A DNA stretch of 64,000 nucleotides from Candidatus Caldatribacterium sp. (lineage in GTDB: Bacteria; Atribacterota; Atribacteria; Atribacterales; Caldatribacteriaceae). Location: the NCBI GenBank assembly GCA_025060675.1, contig JANXBI010000063.1:1-64000 (forward strand). The letters are read 5' to 3'. Position numbers and translations under genes: made by a program. This document shows positions 1 to 6,535 of this stretch, piece after piece (the stretch's first letter is position 1; each line of letters begins with the position of its first letter). The notes under the pieces are model-generated. The model saw only the letters and a program-made list of their open reading frames with translations. It searched no databases and was not told where the DNA came from.

Positions 1-142
1 TGAGATGGTCATGCCTGGAGATAATGCGAACCTCGAAGTGAAGCTCATCTATCCTGTGGCTATGGAAAAGGGCTTGCGCTTTGCTATTCGTGAGGGGGGA
101 AGGACAGTCGGTGCTGGAGTGGTCACAGAGATTCTTGAGTAG
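1..142 (+). CDS. tuf: Elongation factor Tu, C-terminal end (partial)
   Basis: Frame begins at base 2 and stops with TAG at 140-142, giving 46 residues. The text (EMVMPGDNANLEVKLIYPVA, later IREGGRTVGAGVV) is the conserved domain III end of EF-Tu, the GTPase that delivers aminoacyl-tRNA to the ribosome. The N-terminal part lies outside the window. It is followed after 13 bases by rpmG, a common bacterial arrangement. Confidence 0.95.
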   Translation, partial: EMVMPGDNANLEVKLIYPVAMEKGLRFAIREGGRTVGAGVVTEILE

Positions 143-155
143 GAGGTCCTAGACC

Positions 156-305
156 GTGTCGGAGATTATTACCTTCGAGTGTACGGAGTGTAAGCGGAGG
201 AATTACCAGGGCAGCAAGAATAAGAATAAGAAGACGGGACGTTTGGAATTCCGAAAGTATTGTCCTTTCTGTCGAAAGCATACCTTGCACCGCGAAATTC
301 GTTAG
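156..305 (+). CDS. rpmG: 50S ribosomal protein L33
   Basis: A 49-residue protein with a GTG start (156-158) behind the ribosome-binding site AGGAGG at 141-146. It contains the two CxxC pairs of zinc-binding L33 (CTECKRRN near the N-terminus and CPFCRKH near the C-terminus) in an otherwise very basic sequence. L33 is a small structural protein of the large ribosomal subunit near the tRNA exit site. It sits between tuf and tRNA-Trp, its usual position in many bacteria. Confidence 0.95.
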   Translation: MSEIITFECTECKRRNYQGSKNKNKKTGRLEFRKYCPFCRKHTLHREIR

Positions 306-323
306 AGTATACTAAAAGCGTGC

Positions 324-400
324 AGGTCCGTAGCTCTAACGGCCAGAGCACCGGATTCCAAATCCGGGGGTTGCAGGTTCGAATCCTGCCGGGCCTGCCA
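324..400 (+). tRNA. trnW: tRNA-Trp (CCA anticodon)
   Basis: Full cloverleaf: acceptor 324-330 pairs with 390-396 (one T-G wobble), discriminator G397, and an encoded CCA at 398-400. The anticodon stem-loop (CCGGA / TCCGG) presents CCA, and the T-arm is gcagg-ttcgaat-cctgc at 373-389. A run of six T follows at 403-408 and could act as a simple 3' termination signal. Confidence 0.97.
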
Positions 401-433
401 CTTTTTTGACGCTCCTGGTGGTCCGCTCCTTGG

Positions 434-477
434 GAAATTCCTGCGATCGAGGAATTTCTTAGCTTAATTGTGCTAAG
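434..477 (+). other. Two adjacent strong hairpins after tRNA-Trp
   Basis: Hairpin 1 has a perfect 9-bp stem, 434-442 (gaaattcct) with 450-458, and a 7-nt loop. Hairpin 2 has a 6-bp stem, 458-463 (cttagc) with 472-477. Neither is followed by a clear T-run. They sit in the 236-base gap (401-636) before the flavodiiron gene. I see no gene in this gap. They could be processing or termination structures for the tuf-rpmG-trnW transcript, or part of a small RNA. Confidence 0.5.
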
Positions 478-584
478 ACATAAGCGAGACTGAGCGCTAT
501 GGAAGGTGATTTTTTCCTCTTTAGGGTTAGGGAGGGCTTTTAGTACCGTGGAATAGGAACCGAGCTACCAAAAATCCTAGAGAG

Positions 585-613
585 TGGAGGCAAGCGAAGG
601 ATTTCGGTACAAT
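585..613 (+). promoter_or_regulatory. Possible sigma-70 promoter of the flavodiiron-ferritin unit
   Basis: TACAAT at 608-613 is a good -10 box. The -35 position 17 bases upstream (585-590) reads TGGAGG, a poor match to TTGACA, so an activator may be needed. The resulting transcript would start about 15 bases before the ribosome-binding site at 622-631. Confidence 0.4.
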
Positions 614-636
614 ACAGAAAAAAGGGGGGAGTAGAA

Positions 637-1839
637 ATGCCCTCGGTAGAGATCCATCCCGGGATTTACTGGGTTGGTGTCAACGACCATACAACGGACC
701 TTTTTGAAGGTCTTTGGCCTATTACTCAGGAAGGTGTTTCTTACAACTCGTACCTTATTGTGGACGAAAAGAAGGCTGTCGTTGATCTCGCCAAATCCCT
801 CAAGGTCGATGAGTACCTTGCACAGATCGAGGAGAAACTTGCTCTGCACGAGCTTGACTACATCATTCTCAACCACATGGAACCTGACCACACTGGGACT
901 CTCAGAATTCTTCGGAAACTTGCTCCCCAGGCGGTTATTCTTTGCTCACCTCAAGCCAAAGATATGGTTGCCTCATTCTATGGGATCACCGAGGGCGTTC
1001 AAGTAGTTCAGGATGGACAAGCGATAGAACTGGGGAGAAAAAAACTTGTCTTTTTCCTGACCCCTATGGTGCATTGGCCAGAAACCATGGTGACATATGA
1101 GGCAGAGTCGAAAGTTCTCTTTTCCTGCGATGCTTTTGGTGGGTATGGAGCACTGCAAGGGGCTATTTTTGATGATGAGTGTTCCCAATTCGACTTCTAT
1201 GTTCAAGAATCCCTGCGGTATTTTGCTAACATTGTCGCCAAGTACAGTGCTATGGTCCTAAAAGCGATCGATAAGCTTTCATCTCTTCAGATTTCCATGG
1301 TTGCACCATCTCATGGTCTTATCTGGCGTAAAAGGCCCGAGCATATTATTGCGCTTTACCGAACCTGGTCTGAATACGCAGAAAGTGGCGGGGAAAAGGG
1401 CGTAACGGTGCTCTATGGTTCGATGTATGGGAATACCGAAGGTATGGTCGATGCCTTGGCGCAAGGTGTTGCCGAGAGCGGAGTGCCCGTCGATATGTTC
1501 GATGCCCGTCGAGTACATCCGAGTTACATCTTGGCATCGCTTTGGGGGAAGAAAGGCGTTGTAGTAGGAGCGCCTACTTACGAAGCTGGGCTTTTCCCTC
1601 CAGTGGCGCACGTTCTTGATCTTGCTCTTCGAAAAAACGTAAAGCACAAAAAAATGCTCTACATTGGGAGTTTCGGGTGGTCGGGAGGTGCCAAAAAGGA
1701 AGTTGAACGATTCGCTCGGGAGCTCAACTGGGAGATGGTTGGGGTCTTTGAGTTCCGCGGTGGAGGAAAAAGAGAGGACGTCCTAGAGGTGCAGAGAATG
1801 GGGCGGGAATTTGGAAGACTTGTGCTTGGTTTACATTGA
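637..1839 (+). CDS. Flavodiiron protein (FprA-type O2/NO reductase)
   Basis: A 400-residue protein of the usual family length. Residues 1-250 form a metallo-beta-lactamase-like domain with the diiron motif HMEPDH at 80-85. Residues from about 255 form a flavodoxin domain whose FMN phosphate loop reads LYGSMYGNTEG. Family members reduce O2 to water or NO to N2O in the cytoplasm of anaerobes, with electrons from rubredoxin or F420H2. ATG start at 637 behind a GGGGGG-type ribosome-binding site. Ferritin follows after 31 bases, suggesting a joint oxygen/iron protection unit. Whether O2 or NO is the main substrate cannot be told from sequence. Confidence 0.93.
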   Translation: MPSVEIHPGIYWVGVNDHTTDLFEGLWPITQEGVSYNSYLIVDEKKAVVDLAKSLKVDEYLAQIEEKLALHELDYIILNHMEPDHTGTLRILRKLAPQAVILCSPQAKDMVASFYGITEGVQVVQDGQAIELGRKKLVFFLTPMVHWPETMVTYEAESKVLFSCDAFGGYGALQGAIFDDECSQFDFYVQESLRYFANIVAKYSAMVLKAIDKLSSLQISMVAPSHGLIWRKRPEHIIALYRTWSEYAESGGEKGVTVLYGSMYGNTEGMVDALAQGVAESGVPVDMFDARRVHPSYILASLWGKKGVVVGAPTYEAGLFPPVAHVLDLALRKNVKHKKMLYIGSFGWSGGAKKEVERFARELNWEMVGVFEFRGGGKREDVLEVQRMGREFGRLVLGLH

Positions 1840-1870
1840 AGATGCTTTGTTTGAAGAAAGGGGGATACAT

Positions 1871-2359
1871 ATGTTGAGTAAACGTCTTGAGGAAGCGCTA
1901 AACGAGCAAATCAAAAATGAGTTCTATTCGGCGTATCTCTATCTCGCCATGGCAGCTCAGTGTGAAGCCATGAATCTCAAGGGTTTTGCCCACTGGCTAA
2001 AAGTTCAGGCTAAAGAAGAGCTTTCTCATGGAATGCGCATTTTTGATTTCGTAAACGATCGAGGAGGGCGGGTTGTCCTCAGGGGTATAGAGCAGCCTCC
2101 TTTAGAATACCCTTCGTTGAAAACTATGTTTGAAGCGGTTCTCGAGCACGAGAGGAAAGTAACAGGCATGATCCACAAGCTTTACGAGATGGCCAGAGAG
2201 GAAAAGGATTATCCCCTTATGACGCATCTCCAGTGGTTTATCGATGAGCAAGTGGAAGAAGAGAAAAACGCGGCAGAGGTTGTGGCGTACATCAAGATGG
2301 CTGGAGAGGGCCCCGGTCTTTTAATGCTTGACGCAAAGATGGGTGAGCGCAAAGACTGA
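1871..2359 (+). CDS. ftn: Ferritin (bacterial non-heme type)
   Basis: A 162-residue four-helix protein starting at ATG 1871 (ribosome-binding site gaaaggggg). An upstream in-frame ATG at 1811 lies inside the flavodiiron gene and is less likely. Ferroxidase-site residues are visible: NEFYSAYLYLAMA in helix A, KEELSHGMRIFDF in helix B, and QWFIDEQVEEE in helix D. The protein stores iron and detoxifies Fe(II), and sits in an apparent operon with the oxygen-scavenging flavodiiron protein. Its last codons form the left arm of a long palindromic terminator, so the C-terminus ERKD is fixed by RNA structure. Confidence 0.93.
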   Translation: MLSKRLEEALNEQIKNEFYSAYLYLAMAAQCEAMNLKGFAHWLKVQAKEELSHGMRIFDFVNDRGGRVVLRGIEQPPLEYPSLKTMFEAVLEHERKVTGMIHKLYEMAREEKDYPLMTHLQWFIDEQVEEEKNAAEVVAYIKMAGEGPGLLMLDAKMGERKD

Positions 2360-2385
2360 GGGGAGAACCCCCTCAGTCTTTGCGC
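2347..2385. terminator. Bidirectional terminator shared by ferritin and thioesterase
   Basis: A perfect 17-bp inverted repeat: 2347-2363 pairs with 2369-2385, with loop 2364-2368. It lies between two convergent genes and includes the stop codons and last coding bases of both. TTT follows on the plus side. Because the arms are complementary, both proteins end in RKD. Confidence 0.85.
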
Positions 2386-2771
2386 TTTCGGTAACAGAGT
2401 GCTTTGGCGAAAGCAATGGGATTTCCCGAGGTGTCAAAAGCGGTTATATCATAGACACCTGTTCGTGTGGTCAGTGCTACCTCACGTGCCTCCGCGATGA
2501 TTTCTCCTTCGGTTATGGGCCTCAGATAGTATACGGTAACGTTTACGGCTACGGCGTCTTCTGCGTGGGAGTTACAGGCAAGTTCGAAAGCTTCGTCAAG
2601 AAGTGAAAAGAGTGCCCCTCCGTGAGCGGAGGAAAAGATGTTGTGCAAACTCTTGGTGATTCTCATTCGTACTTTTGCGTAACCTTCTTTGAGCTCCTCG
2701 AGCTCCATTCCGAGGAACCTTGCGTATCCTTCCTGAGCAAAACGTTCTCGGAGAAGGGCAAGCTTATCCAT
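2373..2771 (-). CDS. PaaI-family hotdog thioesterase
   Basis: A 132-residue single hotdog domain. The motif HNIFSSAHGGALFSLLDEAF is the PaaI/YdiI-type core: the N, HGG and following D/E residues line the active site that hydrolyses acyl-CoA thioesters. Later strands (VNVTVYYLRPITEGEI) fit the fold. The substrate is unknown; PaaI members usually act on aromatic or short-chain acyl-CoAs. Its start overlaps the end of the upstream SGNH hydrolase gene by 8 bases, so the two are co-transcribed. Confidence 0.88.
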   Translation of the reverse strand: MDKLALLRERFAQEGYARFLGMELEELKEGYAKVRMRITKSLHNIFSSAHGGALFSLLDEAFELACNSHAEDAVAVNVTVYYLRPITEGEIIAEAREVALTTRTGVYDITAFDTSGNPIAFAKALCYRKRKD

Positions 2772-3411
2772 TATTATCCTCCTTGAGAATTTCCAAAATG
2801 ATTTTTGCTAGGGCTTCAGCAAAAGCCCTGTTGTTCTCTCTATCCCAGTGAATCCCATCAAGAGGACTTGTTACAACCACTTCTTGTGCATCGAAAAAAT
2901 GACAGCCGAGGAGCCTTGCCCAGAGGCGGTAATAGTATCCAAGCATTTTCGATTTTTCCTCCCCACCCTCAAAGATTGCCATTTCTGCTGAGAGAGGCCC
3001 AATGGGTGGTGGGGCCACAAGAAGAACAGCAGGAGCATTACCATTACGCCCAGTCCTACTTTGTTGCACGACCCTGACAAGTTCTGCGGCACTTTGAGCA
3101 ATTTCTGCAGGGTGCAAGTTGAACCGCCTTTTGAGGTCGTTTGTCCCGAGCATGATGATAACGAGGTCGAGAGGTCGGTGAGTTTCAAGGAGCATAGGGA
3201 GATGCTTTTTGCCGTTTTTGTCTCCTTCGATAGGGTCGTCAAAACCCGTGGTGCGTCCATTGAGGCCTTCTGCGACAATCTCATACATTTCCCCTAAAAG
3301 GCTACCAAGGATTCCCGTCCATCGTTCTCTTCGGGAAAAGCGATCTCGGTTTTCTGGATTCCATCCCCACGTGAGAGAATCACCAAAGCAGAGGATTCGT
3401 TTTTCGTACAT
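2764..3411 (-). CDS. SGNH/GDSL-family hydrolase (esterase)
   Basis: A 215-residue protein with the SGNH blocks in order: block I FGDSLTWGW near residue 9 (catalytic Ser), block III GTNDL near residue 90, and block V DGIHWDRENN near residue 190 (catalytic Asp and His). It resembles arylesterase/acyl-CoA thioesterase-like members such as TesA. There is no signal peptide, so it is probably cytoplasmic. It is first in a two-gene minus-strand unit with the PaaI thioesterase, suggesting a joint role in ester or thioester turnover. The substrate is not predictable. Confidence 0.88.
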   Translation of the reverse strand: MYEKRILCFGDSLTWGWNPENRDRFSRRERWTGILGSLLGEMYEIVAEGLNGRTTGFDDPIEGDKNGKKHLPMLLETHRPLDLVIIMLGTNDLKRRFNLHPAEIAQSAAELVRVVQQSRTGRNGNAPAVLLVAPPPIGPLSAEMAIFEGGEEKSKMLGYYYRLWARLLGCHFFDAQEVVVTSPLDGIHWDRENNRAFAEALAKIILEILKEDNNG

Positions 3412-3472
3412 TGGAGACCCCCCAATGAAGAGTTTCTCGTGAGAGAGTACAATATTTTAGGAGGGAAGAGAA

Positions 3473-4618
3473 GTGCAAAGCGTGGAAGAAAAGTTTACTC
3501 TTCTGAGTGCAGAAGCCCGCTTTGACCTCTGTGGTTCTTGCTTCCGAGGGGAGTCGAGAATCCGCCGTCCCCAGGGGGGATGGATTTATCCGGTGGTACT
3601 CCCTAATGGAGAGAGGATCCCGGTCCTTAAAGTTCTCCTTTCCAACATCTGTATGCATGGCTGTCTGTACTGTGCGAATCGAGTTGGGCGACCTTCACCT
3701 AGAGCTACTTTCACTGCAGAGGAGCTTAGCCGACTTTTCATGGATCTCCACAGAAGAGGCCTTGTACGAGGTCTTTTCTTGAGTTCAGCAGTTTTCCATG
3801 AAGCCCCAAAGACCATGGCGGAGATGATTAAAGTTGTTGAGCTTCTTCGCTTTCGATATCGCTTTCTTGGATACGTGCACCTCAAGGTACTTCCAGGGGT
3901 TGGGTACGATTTTGCTGTCGAAGCTGCACGACTCGCCACCCGTGTTTCTGTCAACCTTGAAGCTCCCTCTGCAGAATACCTTCGGAAAATCGCTCCCGAA
4001 AAGGACTTTGCCCGCATCCTTGAGCAATTTTCCTGGTTCAAAAGACTTCAAGAAGAGGGAGTGCTTCGGGGAGGTTTCACTACACAGTTTGTCGTCGGAG
4101 CGGCGGGAGAGAAGGACCAGGACATTCTGAAAAGGGCTGCGATACTCTATCGTGATTTTCGAATTCAGCGGGTCTATTATAGTGCTTTCCAACCTGTTCC
4201 AGGTACTCCCCTTGAGGAAGCACCCCCAGTTTCCACGTGGAGAGAACATCGTCTTTACCAGGCGGATTTTTTGCTCCGGCATTATGGATTCTCCTATGAA
4301 GAGATACCCTTTGAGGATGATGGGAACCTCTCCATTGTACGGGATCCTAAAACTGTTTGGGCTCTGCGGCATCCTGAGTGTTTCCCTGTTGAGCTCTCAC
4401 AGGCGCCGTATGAGGTTCTCCTCCGGGTTCCAGGAATCGGTCCAAAGACGGCAAGAAAGATTCTTCGCCTGCGTCAGGAAGGGGTGTTCATCACGCCAGA
4501 GGGCTTGCAGAAACTCAGTCCCTCTGCGGGCCGAGCCTTACCCTTCCTCCTTTTCCGTGGGAAGAGGGTTACACCGCCTCATCAACTCTCTCTTTTTCCT
4601 GAGAAAGCACTCCTTTGA
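3473..4618 (+). CDS. Radical SAM protein of the putative DNA modification/repair family (rSAM_link_UDG)
   Basis: A 381-residue protein with a GTG start at 3473 and ribosome-binding site AGGAGGG at 3459-3465. The radical SAM cluster motif is CMHGCLYC near residue 61. The C-terminus has a helix-hairpin-helix DNA-binding element, VPGIGPKTARKIL. This combination matches the family annotated as putative DNA modification/repair radical SAM protein, usually encoded next to a uracil-DNA-glycosylase-like partner. No such partner is adjacent here. The reaction is unknown. Its 3' end overlaps a convergent small gene by 37 bases. Confidence 0.85.
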   Translation: MQSVEEKFTLLSAEARFDLCGSCFRGESRIRRPQGGWIYPVVLPNGERIPVLKVLLSNICMHGCLYCANRVGRPSPRATFTAEELSRLFMDLHRRGLVRGLFLSSAVFHEAPKTMAEMIKVVELLRFRYRFLGYVHLKVLPGVGYDFAVEAARLATRVSVNLEAPSAEYLRKIAPEKDFARILEQFSWFKRLQEEGVLRGGFTTQFVVGAAGEKDQDILKRAAILYRDFRIQRVYYSAFQPVPGTPLEEAPPVSTWREHRLYQADFLLRHYGFSYEEIPFEDDGNLSIVRDPKTVWALRHPECFPVELSQAPYEVLLRVPGIGPKTARKILRLRQEGVFITPEGLQKLSPSAGRALPFLLFRGKRVTPPHQLSLFPEKALL

Positions 4619-4926
4619 GAGAGAAGGTCTTGCAGGAATGCGAGGAGACGCTCTTTTTCTCCTGGAGAAAGGGAACCCCACGCTTCAATAACTAAGCCAA
4701 AGCGTGGGGTAAGAGGGATTTGTTCAAGGGGAATAGGGAAGTCCCCACCGCATCCAGTGATATATGACCATCGCTTTCCCAAGATTTCCGCAAACCAAAC
4801 TCGGGCCCCGAAGCGTTCCAGAAGACTTTGACCAATTATCTCTAAGGCCTCAGGGGTTTCCTTTCCTTCGATGGCTGTTCTGAGGCTTCGCAACCAGCCT
4901 TCAAATGCGTAAGTCTCTCTCGCCAT
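4582..4926 (-). CDS. Small protein of unknown function downstream of hydG
   Basis: A 114-residue reading frame whose ATG lies inside the last 26 bases of hydG, which suggests translational coupling. Its 3' end overlaps the convergent radical SAM gene by 37 bases. The sequence looks like a folded soluble protein: an amphipathic N-terminal helix, WSYITGCGGDFPIPLEQ in the middle, and a Leu-rich C-terminal helix. It has no metal motif beyond one Cys. I do not recognise the family. Position makes a role in hydrogenase maturation possible but unproven. Confidence 0.55.
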   Translation of the reverse strand: MARETYAFEGWLRSLRTAIEGKETPEALEIIGQSLLERFGARVWFAEILGKRWSYITGCGGDFPIPLEQIPLTPRFGLVIEAWGSLSPGEKERLLAFLQDLLSQRSAFSGKRES

Positions 4927-6382
4927 GCTCGATTCGAGTCAAGTACTCCCGAACAATAGGTTTTAGGCTCTCGTCAAGCTCAGCGAATTTCCTCTCAATG
5001 AGTTCTTCTCCGACTTTTCTCGTCTCTGGAGAGGCGTAGTCGATGAGGTACTCTTTAAAAGTGAGTATGGCGTTGGGCATGCAGAAGTGGTGAATTTTTC
5101 CTTTTTTAGCAATTCCCATGAAGTACTTTCCTGTTCTCCCACAGCGATAATCCGCGGTGCAAAAGGAAGTGATGTATCCCATCGCAGCAAGTTCTCGTAC
5201 TACCTCGTCCAGTGATCTTGGGTCTCCAATTTGGAACTGCTGTCTCTTCAGATCCTGTTCAGTGTAACGTTCACTGTATGCTCCAATACCGATGCGAGTT
5301 GAGGCGTCAGTTTGGGTACATCCTACAGGGATGACTTCCCGCCGGATGTGGGCAGGTTCCCGCGCTGTGATAATCATCCCAGTGTATGGGACAGAGAGTC
5401 GAATAACGGCGACAAGACGTTTGAAGTCCCGGTCAGAGACTCTGTACCGTGTTTCTTGGACAAAGGGGGTGTTGATCGCTGGCTCCAGACGGGGGAACGA
5501 TATAGTGTGAGGACCGACACCACCGAAGTGGCGTTCAAGATCAATGGTATGGTAAAGGAGTCCCATGACCTCGAACTTCCAGTCATAGAGTCCAAAAAGT
5601 GCCCCAATAGCCACATCATCAATACCTGCTTCCTGAGCCCTATGGAGGGCGTAGAGACGCCACCGGTAATGAGCCTTTATCGTTCCTTCAGGGTGGACTC
5701 TTTTGTACGTCTCGTGGTGGTAAGTTTCCTGGAACACTTGAAACGTTCCGATGCCTACTTCCTTCAGAACTTTAAGCCGAGCAATGTCCATTGGAGCAGC
5801 ATTCACATTGACTCGGCGGATCTCTCCCTTACCGACCTTTGTGTCGTAGACGGTCTGGATGGTCTTGGCAATATAGTCTACATCAGAAAGCGGATGTTCT
5901 CCGTACACCATGATGAGTCGTTTGTGCCCCATGGAGACAAGAGCTTCTGCTTCTTTACGGACCTCCTCTATGGTGAGTTGCCTTCTTTTCTGGAGATGAT
6001 TATCCCTTCGGAACCCACAGTAAAGGCAGTTATTCACGCAAAAGTTGCTGCAGTAAAGGGGCGCAAAAGTGACAATGCGGTCTCCGTACACCTTTCGTTT
6101 TACTTCTCCCGCGGCCTGAAAGATTTCCTCCCAGAGTTCTTCATCTTCCACGTTAAGGAGCGTAGCCGTTTCCTCGGGTTCTAAGCGCTCCAAAGCAAGA
6201 GATTTTGCAAGAATATCTCGGACCTTCTGGGGCTCGGGATTCCGGCACTTCTTGAGGAGGTTTTCGATTTCCTCATCGTTGATGAAGTCTTGACCATGCA
6301 CCAGGTACCGCTCGATTTCTTCTTCTCTGATGATACTTTGCATCCATTCCCTGACGTTTACTGGTGCACTTTTCGTGAACAC
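4901..6382 (-). CDS. hydG: [FeFe]-hydrogenase maturase HydG (radical SAM tyrosine lyase)
   Basis: A 493-residue ThiH/HydG-family protein with a GTG start at 6382-6380 behind a strong site, AAAGGAGG. The radical SAM cysteines are C115, C119 and C122 (CVNNCLYC). HydG splits tyrosine to supply CO and CN for the H-cluster. The C-terminal domain (residues 408-434) normally binds a second cluster through CX2CX22C. Here the spacing is kept, with C408 and C434, but the middle position is Asp411 and a new Cys sits at 414 (CTADYRC). This is either a variant auxiliary site or a functional divergence. The leader carries a structured attenuator-like element. hydE and hydF are not in the window. Confidence 0.88.
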   Translation of the reverse strand: MFTKSAPVNVREWMQSIIREEEIERYLVHGQDFINDEEIENLLKKCRNPEPQKVRDILAKSLALERLEPEETATLLNVEDEELWEEIFQAAGEVKRKVYGDRIVTFAPLYCSNFCVNNCLYCGFRRDNHLQKRRQLTIEEVRKEAEALVSMGHKRLIMVYGEHPLSDVDYIAKTIQTVYDTKVGKGEIRRVNVNAAPMDIARLKVLKEVGIGTFQVFQETYHHETYKRVHPEGTIKAHYRWRLYALHRAQEAGIDDVAIGALFGLYDWKFEVMGLLYHTIDLERHFGGVGPHTISFPRLEPAINTPFVQETRYRVSDRDFKRLVAVIRLSVPYTGMIITAREPAHIRREVIPVGCTQTDASTRIGIGAYSERYTEQDLKRQQFQIGDPRSLDEVVRELAAMGYITSFCTADYRCGRTGKYFMGIAKKGKIHHFCMPNAILTFKEYLIDYASPETRKVGEELIERKFAELDESLKPIVREYLTRIEHGERDLRI

Positions 6383-6400
6383 GCTTCTCGCCTCCTTTAC

Positions 6401-6483
6401 GAAAACGAAAAACCTGGCCTGCGGGAGAAAGACCAGGTTTGAATCCCTTGGTTTCAGAAGCTTTCCGCTTCCTCACCGCAGGC
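6401..6483 (-). ncRNA. Candidate cis-regulatory RNA (three-way junction plus terminator) in the hydG leader
   Basis: Read on the minus strand. P1 is GCCTGCGG (6483-6476) with CCGCAGGC (6424-6417), extended by GAG/CTC around a bulged T. P2 is GAAGC-GGAAA-GCTTC (6471-6457). P3 is ACCAAGG (6452-6446) with CCTGGT (6437-6432). A mutually exclusive terminator hairpin, AAACCTGG (6440-6433) with CCAGGTTT (6417-6410), is followed by T-rich sequence. P3 uses the same bases as the terminator's 5' arm, so folding of the junction should allow read-through into hydG (an ON switch). It does not match any riboswitch class I know. All of this is pattern reading by eye. Confidence 0.6.
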
Positions 6484-6495
6484 GCCTTTTTCTCA

Positions 6496-6524
6496 ATTAT
6501 ACCATGCTAATGGTATAATCAAAA
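6496..6524. promoter_or_regulatory. Overlapping divergent promoters with a 9-bp-arm palindrome (hydG / sensor kinase)
   Basis: The inverted repeat attatacca (6496-6504) / tggtataat (6511-6519) has a 6-base spacer. Each arm contains a perfect TATAAT: 6514-6519 on plus for the kinase gene, and 6501-6496 on minus for hydG. The hydG -35 region (6519-6524 on minus) overlaps the kinase -10 box, so RNA polymerase probably cannot occupy both. The -35 boxes are weak (minus TTTTGA or TTGATT). The symmetry could also be an operator. Confidence 0.6.
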
Positions 6525-6535
6525 AAGGGGAACAC

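Noticed and set aside
407..435. TTGACG after tRNA-Trp as a -35 box
   Set aside because: No acceptable -10 box lies 16-18 bases downstream; the TACAAT at 608 is a better candidate for the next gene.
5312..6184. Long plus-strand reading frame opposite hydG
   Set aside because: It is antisense to a clearly conserved gene, has no family features and no ribosome-binding site.
6417..6483. TPP riboswitch in the hydG leader
   Set aside because: A short AACCTG-like string resembles part of the TPP core, but the CUGAGA and ACCCUU...GAACCUGAUC elements and the helix layout are absent.
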